A stretch of DNA of 64,000 bases from Nymphaea colorata (lineage: Eukaryota > Streptophyta > Magnoliopsida > Nymphaeales > Nymphaeaceae). The stretch spans positions 20,706,802 through 20,770,801 of the forward strand of contig NC_045145.1 in NCBI RefSeq assembly GCF_008831285.2, in the 5' to 3' direction. The notes under the pieces were generated by a model. It had not been told where the DNA came from. It searched no databases and saw only the letters and a list, made by a program, of their open reading frames with translations. Positions 37,387 to 53,700 of this stretch are shown one piece after another. Made by a program: the position numbers and the translations under genes. Position 1 is the stretch's first letter. Every line of letters begins with the position of its first letter.

Positions 37387-37848
37387 CTAGCTTTTGAGGG
37401 CACCCAAGATTCGGGATGAGGGCGAGGAAGTCGCCTGGCCGTCGGATGGAAGGATGGACGGCACGGAGACCGGCAGCATGGGGGAGGCGAAGTAAGCGTC
37501 CATGAAGAAGCGGGAGTGAGAAGAGTCCATGGCCGCGCCGGCTTCCACGAGGTCGTTGAGGAGGCGGAGGTAGAGGACCTTGAGCTTCTTCACCAAGAGG
37601 GTGGCCCTGCAGCGGAGCCACCCCAGACGGAGCTGCCTGAAGGCCCGGAACAAGAAGCCCCCCCTCCGGCCGCGCCCCCCTAGCCGGATAGTCAGCACCT
37701 TCCTCCTCCTTGGCCTCACCCTCCACGACCCCGACCCCGACGCGAACTGGCGCCTCGCGTAGAAGAGCGTTGGCGGTATCGGCCGGAATATCTCCTGCCT
37801 CCGGCGGTTTCCGGCTGCCGTCAGCTGCTCGTCGCCACCTCCCACCAT
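37387..37848 (-). CDS. Small basic plant-specific protein, unknown function
   Basis: A single-exon frame of 153 residues in a GC-rich block. The N-terminal half is Arg-rich with no signal peptide. The middle carries a basic stretch (RRRKVLTIRLGG, then FLFRAFRQLRLGWLRC). A conserved-looking core follows, KKLKVLYLRLLNDLVEAGA, then a Phe-Ala-x-Pro-x-x-x-Val-Ser motif near residue 125 and a Ser/Pro-rich tail. I recall small uncharacterised plant proteins with the same arrangement (KKLK..Y..L..D..EAG, then FAVPVMGVSF), so I consider it a family member, but no function is known to me. A TATA box lies 80 bp upstream. The start at 37848 is the first ATG after the inferred transcription start. A longer overlapping frame (37319-37918) begins too close to the TATA box and is rejected. 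Confidence 0.7.
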   Translation of the reverse strand: MVGGGDEQLTAAGNRRRQEIFRPIPPTLFYARRQFASGSGSWRVRPRRRKVLTIRLGGRGRRGGFLFRAFRQLRLGWLRCRATLLVKKLKVLYLRLLNDLVEAGAAMDSSHSRFFMDAYFASPMLPVSVPSILPSDGQATSSPSSRILGALKS

Positions 37849-37928
37849 CTTTCCTCAGCGACAGAGAGATGTGGACCGGGGAGTTCAGAAACCCGAGGGA
37901 GAGCAGGGCGCTGGCCACCTGAGCCTTT

Positions 37929-37935
37929 CTTTATA
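37929..37935 (-). promoter_or_regulatory. TATA box of the small-protein gene
   Basis: TATAAAG on the minus strand, with transcription expected to begin near 37900. This gives a leader of about 50 nt before the ATG at 37848. Confidence 0.65.
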
Positions 37936-38604
37936 GGGAAGCAGCAAGAAGAAAGCTGTGGGACCCGCTTACTACATGTCGCTTCCTCATCTCACATGGA
38001 TCCATGTTGTCTACTTGAAGAGGATGGGTCGGTTAAATTCGGGTTGGATCCGCGCTTCATTGAATTTGACTAATTGGATTTGTATTCGGACACTTACGAA
38101 ACTGGATTCAGATAATGCAAGATCCGCCATTTATATATAACCTGCTCGAATTTTTTATCCAAATCCATTTGAGTATCAGATTTGGATTCAGTTGTAATAT
38201 TGGATGCATATCAAACTATGATAGCTCAGCTTAGAGCAGAGTGACTAACTCTGATTTCTTTTTCTAAGGATCGGCTGACTTGGTAGACCCATTTGGATAA
38301 GCTTTGGAGCAACTCCTCGCCACCGCACATTATAAAAATATTAAATAACACTATGCAGAGTTCAAGGTGAATAGTGACCGAATTGCAACTATAAACAAAT
38401 ATAATATGATAAAAATGTGACATGTAGCCCGGAAAATACTGCTATACTTTGCAAGAAAACACCGTAATCTAATAATTTTAAATGCCAGTAAGTTGACTTT
38501 ATTTTTGTTATTTTAAGGGCTATTTGGCAACAATGACATATTCTTACCTTTTCTCTAAAATTTGAGATAAATTAATGGAATATTGTCTTACATGTTTTTA
38601 TGAA

Positions 38605-38778
38605 TTTGCCGCAGAGCCAGGATTTTTTTGCTAAGGGGCACATGACAAGTTTGGTGTAGGCATAAGATGTAATTTTTGAGTCATGACAATGTGATCTTCA
38701 TAAGGTATAATAAGAATTTTGTTGGGCTAGTGTGGGCAATTGCCCACTCCATCCAGCAAGTAGCTCCGCCATTGCTTT
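38605..38778. mobile_element. Small element with GAGCCAGG / CTCCGCC ends
   Basis: The left end is GCAGAGCCAGGATTTTTTTGC, and the right end is AGTAGCTCCGCCATTGC, which inverts to GGCGGAGCTACT. It is about 170 bp long, with an interior 'GGGCTAGTGTGGGCAATTGCCCACTCC' that recurs in similar form at 16233 (AGTGTTGGCAGTTGCCC), 2514 (GTGTGGGCAGTGGCCCACAC) and 35207. It belongs to the most abundant short transposon family of the window. Confidence 0.5.
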
Positions 38779-40329
38779 CATCTTTTGTTGATAGCCTCGG
38801 CTCCGGCTCCCAAATTCGTTGCGGAAATTGGTAGGAGATGAGAGCTCTTGGAGTCCTTTCTGTGAGCCTGTAATTGAAAGTTAGAGCTCCATCAGAGCGT
38901 ATATATCTTCATTTTTTTACTAATAAAGGAAGGGGGGCTAACGCCCACACAGACTTTATCCCGAATATAATTTAACACTGAAACTTATGAAATAATTTTT
39001 TTTTCTGACTTTTCTTTCCAACAAATCCAAGAATAGGTCCTAGATTAGCCCCACTTGCTACTATCTACTTGGTGCCAGGTCTATATTTGTTTTAGCCTCA
39101 TGTTATTACTTCGTCTTCATTGAATTGACTGGGCGCGATTAGGTATACCTAAGCTGCATCAATAACTCTTTCGTCATGGGCACCTTAAAAGTGAAAAAGT
39201 CAAGCAAAATTTTACCTCCAAAATTTTGTATAATATACCATCTAAAAGCATCACATAAAAGCATATTGGTGATCACAACATGTTTCCCCAAAGAAGAACA
39301 TATTCTTCTTCGTCAACATAATCAACATGATATTTTCTTTACCAGACGCTCTGTCAGTGCAACTCTTGGTTTCGCTTTCCATTTGTTTAAGCAAATGCAG
39401 ATAGTGAAGCATGTGAACTGCTCTTCACGTACGTATCTGATTTTGACACTGATTTTTATGGCAGTTCAAGATGTGAAATAGAAAAAGCGAGATACACAGA
39501 CACTTTGCCACTTGAAAGTATATTTTAGACGGGGTTTCTCCATCGTCCAAGTAAAAGAAAAAGGAGCAGGTGGCCTCCTAAAAACAATGAAATAAAGTGA
39601 GATGACGGCAAGAATTATATGCATTAAATATGTTATTGCATGTCTCTCTCGAGCACCTAATGAGGCTGATAATCAGAATATATTCCTATTTTGCTGAATA
39701 ATTTTAGGTCCAGTCTCCGCATTAACGCCAACCACCTTCGATACATTTCAGAACGACCTCCTGAAGTCGTGAGAGTCCACTGACTTAACTCAACGTCATC
39801 GAGCTAACCAAAAAAGTCAATGAGTCGATTATTGATTCACCAGCCGTTTTGATTGCGAAATTGTGGATCCCAGCTGCTTCTCCATACATTGACGGATTGG
39901 ATTCCTACCATTATCTGATTATATATATATATAATATATGTATAAGAAAATTATCTAGACGTTTTAAGAAAATCATATGTAGGAGATTAAATTGAAAAAG
40001 TAGGAACCTAAGAAGAAATCGAAGTACCTTTAAAGGAAGTAAAAGATTTCAATTAAGAAAACTCATTTGTTTATTTCATTGAAAGGTATTTCAATCTCTT
40101 CAAATGCAACTGGCTTTTCATTTTTTTCAGTTTAATTCACATCATTATATATATATATATATATAAGTTATTTGGCATCCCCTCCCATCATGGTTGGACA
40201 GATACCTAGGTAGCTGATACGGCAGAGATCACCGAAGCACCTTTGAAGAGGTCTTGGGAGATCATGATGGCAGTGAGTTTAGAGGCAGTTTGCAGCGCCC
40301 TCAGTATGCGTCCTACCAGTAGCCCAATG

Positions 40330-40331
<2 letters not shown>

Positions 40332-40396
<65 letters not shown>
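40332..40396. repeat. Long (AT)n microsatellite
   Basis: About 65 bases of uninterrupted TA repeat, the longest in the window. It is likely to vary in length between individuals and is a weak point for assembly. Confidence 0.95.
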
Positions 40397-40399
<3 letters not shown>

Positions 40400-41245
40400 T
40401 CTGATTATGGAGTGAGGGTTATGAATTTTTAAGTAATATACTTTGGCTTTTTTCGGTCATACATTTGACTTGAAAACTTTCATAAAAGAAAATGAAAAGT
40501 GGGCTCGCCTGCGACAAAACCCTGAAACGTGCATTTATTGTGATCAAGTCTATACCAGTCTACCTTTAAGCCACACCTTTGGAAAAAAAAAAAAAAGTAT
40601 ATATTTTGTTCTTCAAAATTATGGCCACCAACCTTTTGGTAGAGATTTTAACCGTTCGGTTAGCGGGTTTAAGACTAGTCTCTATCTGATTCGACTAATC
40701 TATGTATTCAGATTCCTGAAGGTTCAGCCTCCTTTTTCTAATCTGAGTTCACATCCAACTAGTATAAGATCCAACATTAGTATGCAATCGGGTCCGATCT
40801 TTAACTCAGCTGGATATTTGACTAAAATTTAATTAGATTCAGTTACGAACTGCATGTTAAATCTAAATCCAAATAGTAATTGGATGTAGATTTCTTTGTC
40901 AGAACCATTTAAAGTTATTCAAAGTCAGATTGATAAGTGAAGGAATTGATCCTTTTACATCCCTAACTTCCAATTCCTTATGAAAAGTTACCCATCTCCA
41001 ACGGGTTCCTGTCATCTACCAACCACCGGTCCTACTAACAATAGACCATTTTGAACTCATATTGTGGACGGATCCGACGAATCGGCCCGTATGAGCTTAG
41101 AAGAATCTGCCCAAGTCCACCGATTTCTTCCTTCTATTCTAAAAATAATAGAAAACTATTTAAAAGATAATTAAAGCATCGAAAGATAAGAAAATTTCTA
41201 AATATCATATCGGTTGTATTGTTTGGCAGAACTCATATGGGCTGG

Positions 41246-41638
41246 TTCATAGCAACATTGGTAATATCGCTTCAAGTTTGAGTTTTGAAACCAAAAAAAG
41301 GCTAGGAATCAAGACAACCATCTTTTTAATAATCTCTTTTATAAATTCTTAAGATCTTTCACAATTTTTAACATGAGACTAAATTTTTTGAGTGTTACAA
41401 TCATCTCTGCGTGTGGGACCCTAAGTCCGAGTGTCGAACCGACTCTAATACCATTGTAACAGCTCGACCCACTCTTGGGCTAGGGCCCCTAGTTCGGCGG
41501 ATCCCAACCTGCTTCATAGCAATTTCGGTTCCAACAAAAAAAAAAACTAGGAATCAGAACAATCATCTCTTTAATAACCCTCTTTATAAGCTTTTAAAGA
41601 TCTCTCACAATCTTGGATTAATTTTTTGGAGTGTTACA
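41246..41638 (-). mobile_element. TRIM retrotransposon (second family member)
   Basis: The right LTR, 41455-41638 (184 bp), starts TGTAACAGCTCGACCC and ends GAGTGTTACA. The primer binding site on the minus strand is TGGTATTAGAGTC (41453 to 41441). The left LTR ends GAGTGTTACA at 41399. Its alignable part begins near 41246 ('TTCATAGCAAC', 'CTAGGAATCAAGACAACCATC', 'AAGATCTTTCACAAT'), and its outer end is lost or diverged. LTR blocks such as TTCGGCGGATCCCAAC and AGATCTCTCACAATCTT are shared with the element at 5268-5460. No coding region. Confidence 0.7.
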
Positions 41639-42962
41639 CAAGAAGTTTGAGTTTCAAATCCCCTGATTATTGCCACGTTCCGTTGTATTATCCTTTTACA
41701 TTTCAAATAGTGTTAAGCATGAGACTTAAGTTGAAGGATGTACTATATGTCCACCTTAGCCCCGAAGCAATGAAAACCTTAAAGGCAAACAAAAATGTAT
41801 GATTTTGGAGGGTTTTATATTAAAGATGGTTTCTTTTTGGTAAACATTAAAAACTTTCGGCCAGCAAACAACTATGTATTGAATATTACAACATTGCTTC
41901 TAAACTATAATATATTCCATAAGTGTTGCGTGTTCAGCACCCTCGTTTCAAAACCTTCAGTAAAATACTATGAATGAGCTCCAATGTTGCATTCTCATTC
42001 ATCCAAAACCAAGAGTACAACATTTCCCCACCAGATCTGTTATTTTGCCATGAAAATCTTCAGGGGACCCATCCTCCAAACAAACAAACAAGAAGAGAAC
42101 GGAGGACCGGACGGCGAGAATTCCCTCTAAATGGTGGGGCCGGACGGGTGCTTGATATATAGTGTGGAGATATATAAATGGTGGCTTGCCTTTTCAAGGA
42201 CCTGAATTGTTTTTTGTGTTCGAAAGGACAAATCTGGATCGGGAAAGTGTTCCTTCCGGCCCTCTCCGCATTTCGTGTTCCGCTTGTTCCCCGTTATTCA
42301 TCCTCCATATAAGGGATTTGTCCAATATCTTGGCACTACGTTGTGTCCGACTCTCAAATGTGTTTTGTCCCCGGCACCGGCAGCCGAGGTCCTTATCCCG
42401 AGAACACATCCTCGCAACTGAGAGCGACCATTGGAATATTTGGTGTCACAAACTCAGCCTCGTTCTAGCTTCTTGAAGATCTCCTTTCAAGTCTCACAAC
42501 TGATAATTTTTCATGCTTAGGAAGAAAAGATTCGTGCACTAACATCTTGAGTATTTATGGGTCAAAGGACACATGTAACACTTTATATATATGTATATAT
42601 ACGCCCACTAATGGCTGCCAAACCTTCATATAAGAGTCCCAATAAGAACCATTTGGGTCATTGATTCTAAGAAGATAAAATGGTGGATGTCAATTGAAAA
42701 TACAAAAGCCAAAATATTTTTTCAAGATAACAAAATACATTTCATTGTGGCATAATAGTCTCAATTAAGGAAACTAATTTTGTTCCCTCTCTCTTTCATA
42801 TGCACACATGCCCAAATGATTTTCCTTAATCAAAATTCTTAACGTCCTTTAAAGAGTATTTCAGTCATTTGAAAAAATAGCTTAGCTTCTCTTTTCTTAA
42901 CTTAATTTCTATTATATAATTGCCTTTGAATAAATGGCCTAGAGAATTCCCATTAATTCTAG

Positions 42963-42999
<37 letters not shown>

Positions 43000-44558
43000 G
43001 TAATTGTGTACTTGTACCTGCTTGTGAGAATTCTTACTTTTGGACTAATCTTGTGCTTCGTTTGGAAACTTATATAAGGCAAAATTTCTTGGCATGTTTA
43101 AGTTAGGGTCCGGGGTGGATGGAAGAGGCACTGGTAAGGACCTTGGCCATCCTCAGAGTTTAAAAACTTTAAAAATTTATATGTAAATCTAAAAAAAAAA
43201 ATTAAATATATATAAAATTGTTGAAAATTTTTATTTTTAAAAGTTTGGGTGGTGCAACAAAAAATTCCTGGCTGGGGAAGGGCTAGATTATGGCTAGATT
43301 TCGAATCTAAAGATAATATTCCTTTATGAGGTGGCCATGGAAGTTCATTGATAACAGTTTTGGTGCTAAACATGAAAAAGAGCTTTGCCGAAAAATACTC
43401 GAAAAATCCTCGCCGTTTAAATCATGTTAATAATATTTATGAATATGGTTAAAAAAGGATAAATATGAATGTAAGAATGGGATCCATTTTAGAATCTTCT
43501 TTATAGAGCGCACACCCCTGCATGATTTTTTTTTCATGCATATAGATACGCAATGACCAAAATGCCGTCATTAAAATATAAAAAATACAAAGGTGATAAA
43601 GGATCGTGGAAAAAGAAAAAGGTTTAAAATGTCCATTATTTTTATAAAATGCCAATAAATAATTAGGGTTTCATCACATTCCAGATTGATTTCAAAATGA
43701 GCCATTGACACCTTTATATAGCGATCTCTAGATCTGGATCTGAATAAAAAATAAATAAATAAAACAAATCTCCGAAACTGGATCTCTCTTGTTTCTATTC
43801 CTGCGTCACTGTTGAAATCATGACACACCCTCAAGTCATTGTGGAGTCATCAACAAGGACGTCATCAAAATCATGAACTAAAATCATGAATGAAGTCTTG
43901 GAGAGTAAAGATCGGCAGGGGAGTAGTGATCCAATATGATGGACAGTTAAAAAACAGAAGAATGATAAAAAGATAATAATATTAGTTTATGTCTTTTTTA
44001 ACCATCAATTTATTTTTTGATGAATGACCTTTATTAAATGGCTGGGTTATTTGGATCCTCAAAGTTATCAATTACTCCCTTTATATATATACAATATATA
44101 TACAAAACAAAGTAACAGCTAAAAAAAGCTAGAGCTAATATATTTCGGTCTCTTTAGTAGTTTTTATAAAATATGACTATTTTTAAATGATACAAAAAAT
44201 CATTTTTTAGTAAAAAATGAGGCTGACCGAAAAATGAAGAAAGAAAAAGGTCGTTGAGGTATTTTAGAAATTTTTATGATAAATTTATATTTTAAATTTT
44301 AAATTTTTTTGTGTTATTCTTTTAATTGTTTTTTAATTATCTGTTTTTACTTGATTGGATATTTTCGCAACAGCGCAAAATGACCTGTTTCGATATGTCG
44401 ACACCTGAAGACATCTCGCGTTGCTACTTCATTTGCCGCGCTTCCGTCGACCGAAGAAAGGGGGAAAGAGGGGAAAGAGGGAAAATCGGAAATCCCTCTG
44501 AGATTGTGGGCTTCTGCGGTGTAAGAAGAAGTAGAAGAGGGAAAGTGCGTGTCGAAAT

Positions 44559-47932
<3,374 letters not shown>

Positions 47933-50790
47933 TGGTGCTTCTTAAGAGGTTGTTATAATGGACGGCTGGCTTCTGTCCAGGGCCAATTTTTCTTCGCGTG
48001 CAGTGAAGATCACTTCATCCTCATATTAACGGCTCAGACCTCTGTTCATTGGGTTTCCCTTAAAGCCTGAACCTACTCGCACTTATCAAAGTTGTCTTGT
48101 ATTCTCATTTGTTGTCTGACCTCTTTTTTCAAGCAAAAACTATGTACAGTTTCCGCAGGAACCTCCTGTATGCATCTGGATTTATGTCTCTACTTAGCTG
48201 AGTTTTGTCTGTTCGCAAATTACTGATGGTTGTGTTGGTCGTGGACTCTGGCCTTCATTCTCTGTCACTCCCAAGTGGTAAATTTAGCCCCTCGGGAAGG
48301 GGTTGGAACTGGGTAGTGGATGGTTATGTGTGTGTGCGTGTGCGCATGCGCATGTGTCCATGTGCATGCGCTGGTGCATGTGTTCTTATAGTGTAAAGAT
48401 GCATGCCAGGTACTTGAGTGTTGATCGTTTTTCTTTTTGAAGTTTTTAGTTAACCCTCTATCAAGGTTATTATGAAGCGTTTGTCTACTTAGAAGACACA
48501 CACGCACACACTCTCTCTCTCTCTCTTGTTACCACAGAAAGTTATATAACTATACTCAAATGTAGAGATCTAAACACTATGATTTGATGATGTTCCGGGT
48601 TTATTTCAAATTTTCCAGCTAGAAAAGGTACAAGGGAACGATAGAAGAAGACCCGTTGGTATGTTTGATTACTGGTGCTGTGTGCTGGAAATGATAGTGC
48701 TTTTGCTAAAATTTTCACATGTTTTTCTCTGATGGAAATGCGAACTCTTGTACTTTCTTTTAGTGGATATGGGTGAAGGGTTGGCAACTTGTTAATATGC
48801 TACCTTTCAAAGGACAAGGTGGTGGCGCAGTAGCCGCTCAATTGTTACCAGGGTTTTAAACTTCACAAATTTTTCACGTTAGGAATTTTGAAAATTCTAT
48901 TATGTATACATTATGTGGGATGAGACTTTGCAGATTAGATGGTTTGGGTGGCAGAAAATTGAGTTCGATTTACCGCAAACGATCTTTCAACGAACAGAGC
49001 ATTTACTTGTGACTCAGGTTCAGTTTTAGATATATGCTGTTTTAGATCCATGATGCCGCATGAAAGTCGTTTATTTATTTAGATTAATGTTGTAAGAAAA
49101 TTGGTATACTTACATGGCGTATCTGTTGATATGCATCGTTGCTTATCTGCCCGTATGCCCCTCTTTTTCGATTTTATGAACTTAAAAATGGATTTTAAAT
49201 GTTTTAGATTTAAAAAAAAAAATAAGAACCTCCATCGGGCTTGTTACTACATATATCAGCCAACATCCTCCAATATGGAGCTATATTGATGACATTGGTT
49301 CAGGTTGTTAACTCAGAACGTCCATGGCTATCAGGGTTTTTCACGAGTGTCCATCGCAAAACTTGTAAAAAACCCTACTTTGCTGGCTAAGACAGTCTTT
49401 CGATTGATATCTAAGAAGGAATGGACATTAAATTCTGATTTTCTTGAACAATTTGGGGGCAGAGATCAAACGTTCTGGATTCAGGTCGTTTCCGCCATTT
49501 ACTATATTCAATTTAGTCGGGTCTTCTTTAAACTGATTTCAGCCATGGACTAGGGTTTGAACTTGAATTCGATAAACCGAATCTGGATGTAACAGACGTA
49601 AAAGCCAAATTTTACATGTACTTGGGCAGCTTTGGAAGTGCCAACTGTCATTTTACTAGTACATTGTCAATCTTTTTTCTCATACCTTACTATTTGAAGA
49701 TCATGGTGGCAGGTCCAACTTCCCAAAAAACAATTTAGAAAAGCAAGTGTCAATAGGGTTTGTTCTATTTGGATTTTAATTTTTGTCTAATTAGTTTTGA
49801 AGTTCTTAAAGTTTAGGGTTTCTTGTCAGAATGATTTCGTTTTATTATGTAATAGTGCTCCCTTTCGCATCAATCAAACAGCTACTAAGCCATGTTTGTT
49901 ACTGCATAAATGCAGGTGCAACAAAATTAAGATTCTCAGTGAAAAACCTTTCGAATTTGAAAGAGAAAGTTATGTTTTAAACATAGCGTTTGAATGGATG
50001 TTGTACAATTGCAATCATCTCATCCTGTGAGGCTTGCGCCTTGGATATTTCAATTGCGCATGAAATAGCAAAAAAAAAAAAAAAAGAATGTTTCGATAAA
50101 ACGATAGGAGATATTCACAACCGCTCCAGCTGATGTAAAGCACGACTACCCTTTTTTCTTTTATATGGAAGGGGCAGTCTTGTTAGTTTTGCAAAAGAAA
50201 TGGACATTTCTATCATTGTGCAAAAAGCAACACCTTTTGTTTTCACTTTTGCCTGAAAAGAAGAGCATTTCTTTATTTGGGACCCTAAAAAAAATGCACC
50301 CTTGGTTCCACATGCAGTAATTACCTTTCAAGTAAGTTCAAGTAAAGGTGCATTTATTTCATCGGCAAAAAAAAAAAAATAATAATTCGGCAATTAAAAG
50401 GTGCACTTGTGTACTTTTTTACTATCAATTTTATTGTTTTTCTCATTTTCTGGGAGGTAGCCCTTTCAATATTAGCATGTGATTGTGCGGCGATTTGAAA
50501 TTAACAATAAAACTGAGCTTTTTTACTTTTTACAAAAGGGACGGGGATGCTGTGATGATATGATATCTTTCCTTTGCCCGTAAGGTTGAACTGTATATTC
50601 AAAAGACGCTAACAATGTAATGGGAAATGGAAGCTTCTCAAAGGGAAACGGAATCCTTCTTCCCCGCCACGATCCTGTCCCTCGTTTAGTCACTCGCTGA
50701 GCGGGAAATCTCTCTCTCCCTCATGGCTTCTTATGAGCCCTAGAGGTTGGGTTTCTTTTTCCTCCGGGGGAGCCCTTCGGTCGGCGAAAA
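47933..50790. other. RBX1-GCR1 intergenic region
   Basis: It contains the RBX1 3' UTR at its left end and the GCR1 promoter and leader at its right end. A CA/GT-rich stretch lies at about 48329-48380 and a short CT tract at 48511-48526. Homopolymer A runs occur at 50071 and 50368. Open frames at 49305-49553 and 49797-50030 show no family resemblance. No gene is supported. Confidence 0.5.
50723..50743 (+). promoter_or_regulatory. Six-codon upstream ORF in the GCR1 leader
   Basis: ATG GCT TCT TAT GAG CCC TAG ends 47 nt before the GCR1 ATG. It directly follows a CTCTCTCTCCCTC pyrimidine patch of the kind seen at plant transcription starts, so it would probably be in the transcript, though the start site is not known. 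An upstream ORF could lower GCR1 translation. Confidence 0.4.
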
Positions 50791-53700
50791 ATGGCCAGCG
50801 GTTTCTCCGATAACGATCGCCGGATCCTGGAGGCAGTCGGCGCCGGCGCTTCGGGCCTCTCTTTCATAGGATCGTCTTTCATCGTACTCTGCTACGTCCT
50901 CTTCAAGGAGCTGCGCAAGTTCTCTTTCAAGCTCGTGTTCTTCCTCGCCCTGTCGGTGAGTGCTCGCCACGGTCTCCGTTTTTCCTCGATCCTCTTATGG
51001 ATCTCTCGAACGCCGGATATTTTCATTGTTTTTGTTTCTTTGAACTAGGATATCTGTTTGCTGTCGATCTGCATTCTTCCGTTTTATCCTGCTTCGCTGG
51101 AATTTGACCGTCTAAGTACCTGAGGAGAGAGATCTGTAGTTTGGTAATAGTTTTAGGACTCGAGGTAGCTAAGCAAAACAGCAGGAATTTGGTTACAATT
51201 CTTGTGTATTGTGGGGCAAAGAATTGTTTAAATCAGGTGTAAATTAGTTGTCTTGATGTTTCCCACTTGACATGGGTTCAAGGGGAGTGTAATATGCTTG
51301 TAAAAGAATGTCGATGCATTATATCCATGCGGACCTTGATCCCTTCATATAGGGAAACATTGTCTATTGGTGATGCTATCATAGTCGCGTCTTATTCAGC
51401 TAGACTTACACATGCAGGCAAGTGTTTAGTCTTATTAAAGTTGCACAGGATGGAAGAATTTAGAATGTACAAGCTAGCATGTGTAGATGTTGCTAAATAG
51501 GGAAGGAATCTGGGTCCAACATGTCAAACTTTTTTGGTCATGGATGTATGAGAATGTTATAATAGTTGAAATTGAAAATCACAAAATTTCGAGGTACTAA
51601 TGCTTGCAAGATTCATATAAGATGTGATGCATCTTGTAGCCAATCCATCTGGTTAATATCATTGCATATGCAGATTTGCATTAAAAAAATTTGAGAATTT
51701 TACTTTTTCGTGGGCACATCAAGTTCTTGGAGGTTTCCTATATTTATTCATTACTTTTCTCCTGATCCTTTTTGGTTCGCTCCATCTTGTTAGACACTTG
51801 AAACCATGTTGAATTTCTCTAGAACTGATACCTTGGGAGATCAATACGCTTGTTTTCTTCTATGTAGGCATTGTTGCTCTACTGTTTGCTTAAGACAACA
51901 ATTATGCAACTCTTCATAAGGCTGTCTTTGTCTATTTGTTACCTCACAAACATGCACCATAAAACAGGAAGGCAGATAGAACGTTTCTTGTCACTGACGA
52001 GCCTAAGTTGCCTCTTTGAATGTCAATTTATACTTTTAAAAGAGTGGGAAGCAAAAGTGCTACAAAGCCCACAAAATTATAACCCTATAGAATCCTAAAT
52101 GCATGCAAAATGTGAATCAACAGCAATTCTTAGAATAATAAAAGTCTAGCCAAAGCTGGCTAACTTGTTTGAAAAACACAGTATTTATCAATGATTCAAC
52201 AATACTAGGCCATGTGTTAGTGTATATCATGAAGTACACATCATACTAATATATATCCAATGCAATGGGATATTCACAACATCAGCCAAAATGCTAGACC
52301 AGAGAACAAACTTGCAAGTTCTGCCTTGGATTTTTTTAAAATAGTGATGCAGGTTCTAACATAAATTGGCTTAGGAAAGATAATTCTCATAGTAATTTTT
52401 CCTTTTGTGGTCAATGTGGGCCCAATTTCCATGGTTCACCTACACACACACATACGCAGGCACACACACAGACATACAAATATGAGTAATATTTTGAAAA
52501 TATCATGATATCATGATACATCCACTGTAAAAAACTTTCTTTATATGTAACTTACATGTATATTTACATTTTTTTGTTTCATAATCCAACAACTCCTTTA
52601 CTATTCTGTGCATGTTTTTGTTATGGTAATATAACAAGTTGACATCCTTTACTTTAATGAAGGTTAAACTTAATGGCCTCCGATACCTGGATGTTCTTAA
52701 GTTATTTTTTATCAGATGCATCCTGCACTTAAAATCTAGGTATACTTCCCCTAACATGCCTCCTGCTTTGTCCTTACCATCTTGTCTAGGTGATATAAAT
52801 GGCCATACGTACCTTTTTATGTTGTCCGTTTGATCTCATACTTATGAATTGACGCCGGCGCATATTTCTTTAATCAGTCAATACAGATACTCAATGTTGT
52901 TTTCTTTTGTCTGCTCGTTATGGAAGTTTTCTGACACATGGTGTTCCTGTTGCAGGATATGTTCTGCAGCTTCTTCAACATATTTGGGTATTCTGCTTCC
53001 ATCACTGGGTTAAGAATTAGGAATCCAATTGGAAATCAGAAATCTATTTTATAGAAGAGGTGTTGCATTTATATTCTCCAAATTATCAAGTAAACCTCAA
53101 CCATCAGTATTGTGTTCATATGCACCATAATCATGTTGTGGAACCAGCCTACTTGCCAACTCTCTCTGGGCTAGGAAATTCATATTGACCACCATTACCA
53201 TCACTGTTATATTCCGGCCACCTAATTAAAGTCATTGTCTTTGAAAATCTTCCTATTCTGATGCTGCCTATACATCCTTGTAGTGATGCATAAATACAGG
53301 AGATGCTGAGCTTTTTCTTTTGCTGGTTCAGTGTCATCAACACCTCTGAGTCTTAGTGATTATTATTTCTTCTGAAAAATATTTTTTTACAATCTCAAGT
53401 TTGTAGAATCTCTAAGATTTCTATATTTGTTGGTCATAATAAGATTCTGAATTTGTGAATTTCACATTCAAAACCATCATGTTGCTGTTGCAGGGACCCA
53501 TCAAAAGGATTTCTATGCTATGCACAGGGATACAGCACACATTTCTTTTGTCTTGCATCGTTTCTATGGACCACAACTATTGCATTCACCCTTCATCGTA
53601 CTGTTGTTAGGCATAAAACTGACGTTGAGGATTTGGGTCCTATCTTCCACTTATATGTTTGGGGTGAGCATTCTCTTGCAATCATCTGTAGATCTTTATT

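Larger units (their letters stand above)
37950..44558. other. Intergenic region between the small-protein gene and RBX1
   Basis: No supported gene. It holds GATTCGGATTC-like fragments (38020-38200, 40630-40960), a CAGAGCCAGGATTT..CTCCGCC element at about 38610-38777, a long AT microsatellite (40332-40396), a TRIM element (41246-41638), another AT microsatellite (42966-42995), and a GGGTCCGGGGTGG..CCTGGCTGGGG element at about 43108-43280. Frames at 41974-42476 do not look coding. The last 200 bases should contain the RBX1 promoter and leader. Confidence 0.5.

Noticed and set aside
37319-37918. 199-residue minus-strand frame overlapping the small-protein gene
   Set aside because: Its ATG lies only about 11 bases from the TATA box, upstream of the expected transcription start. 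Its sequence is Gly/Pro/Ala/Arg-rich, as expected of a wrong frame in GC-rich DNA, and the other frame has the conserved core.
41974-42476. Adjacent 62- and 104-residue plus-strand frames
   Set aside because: Different frames with no splice logic joining them and no family resemblance.
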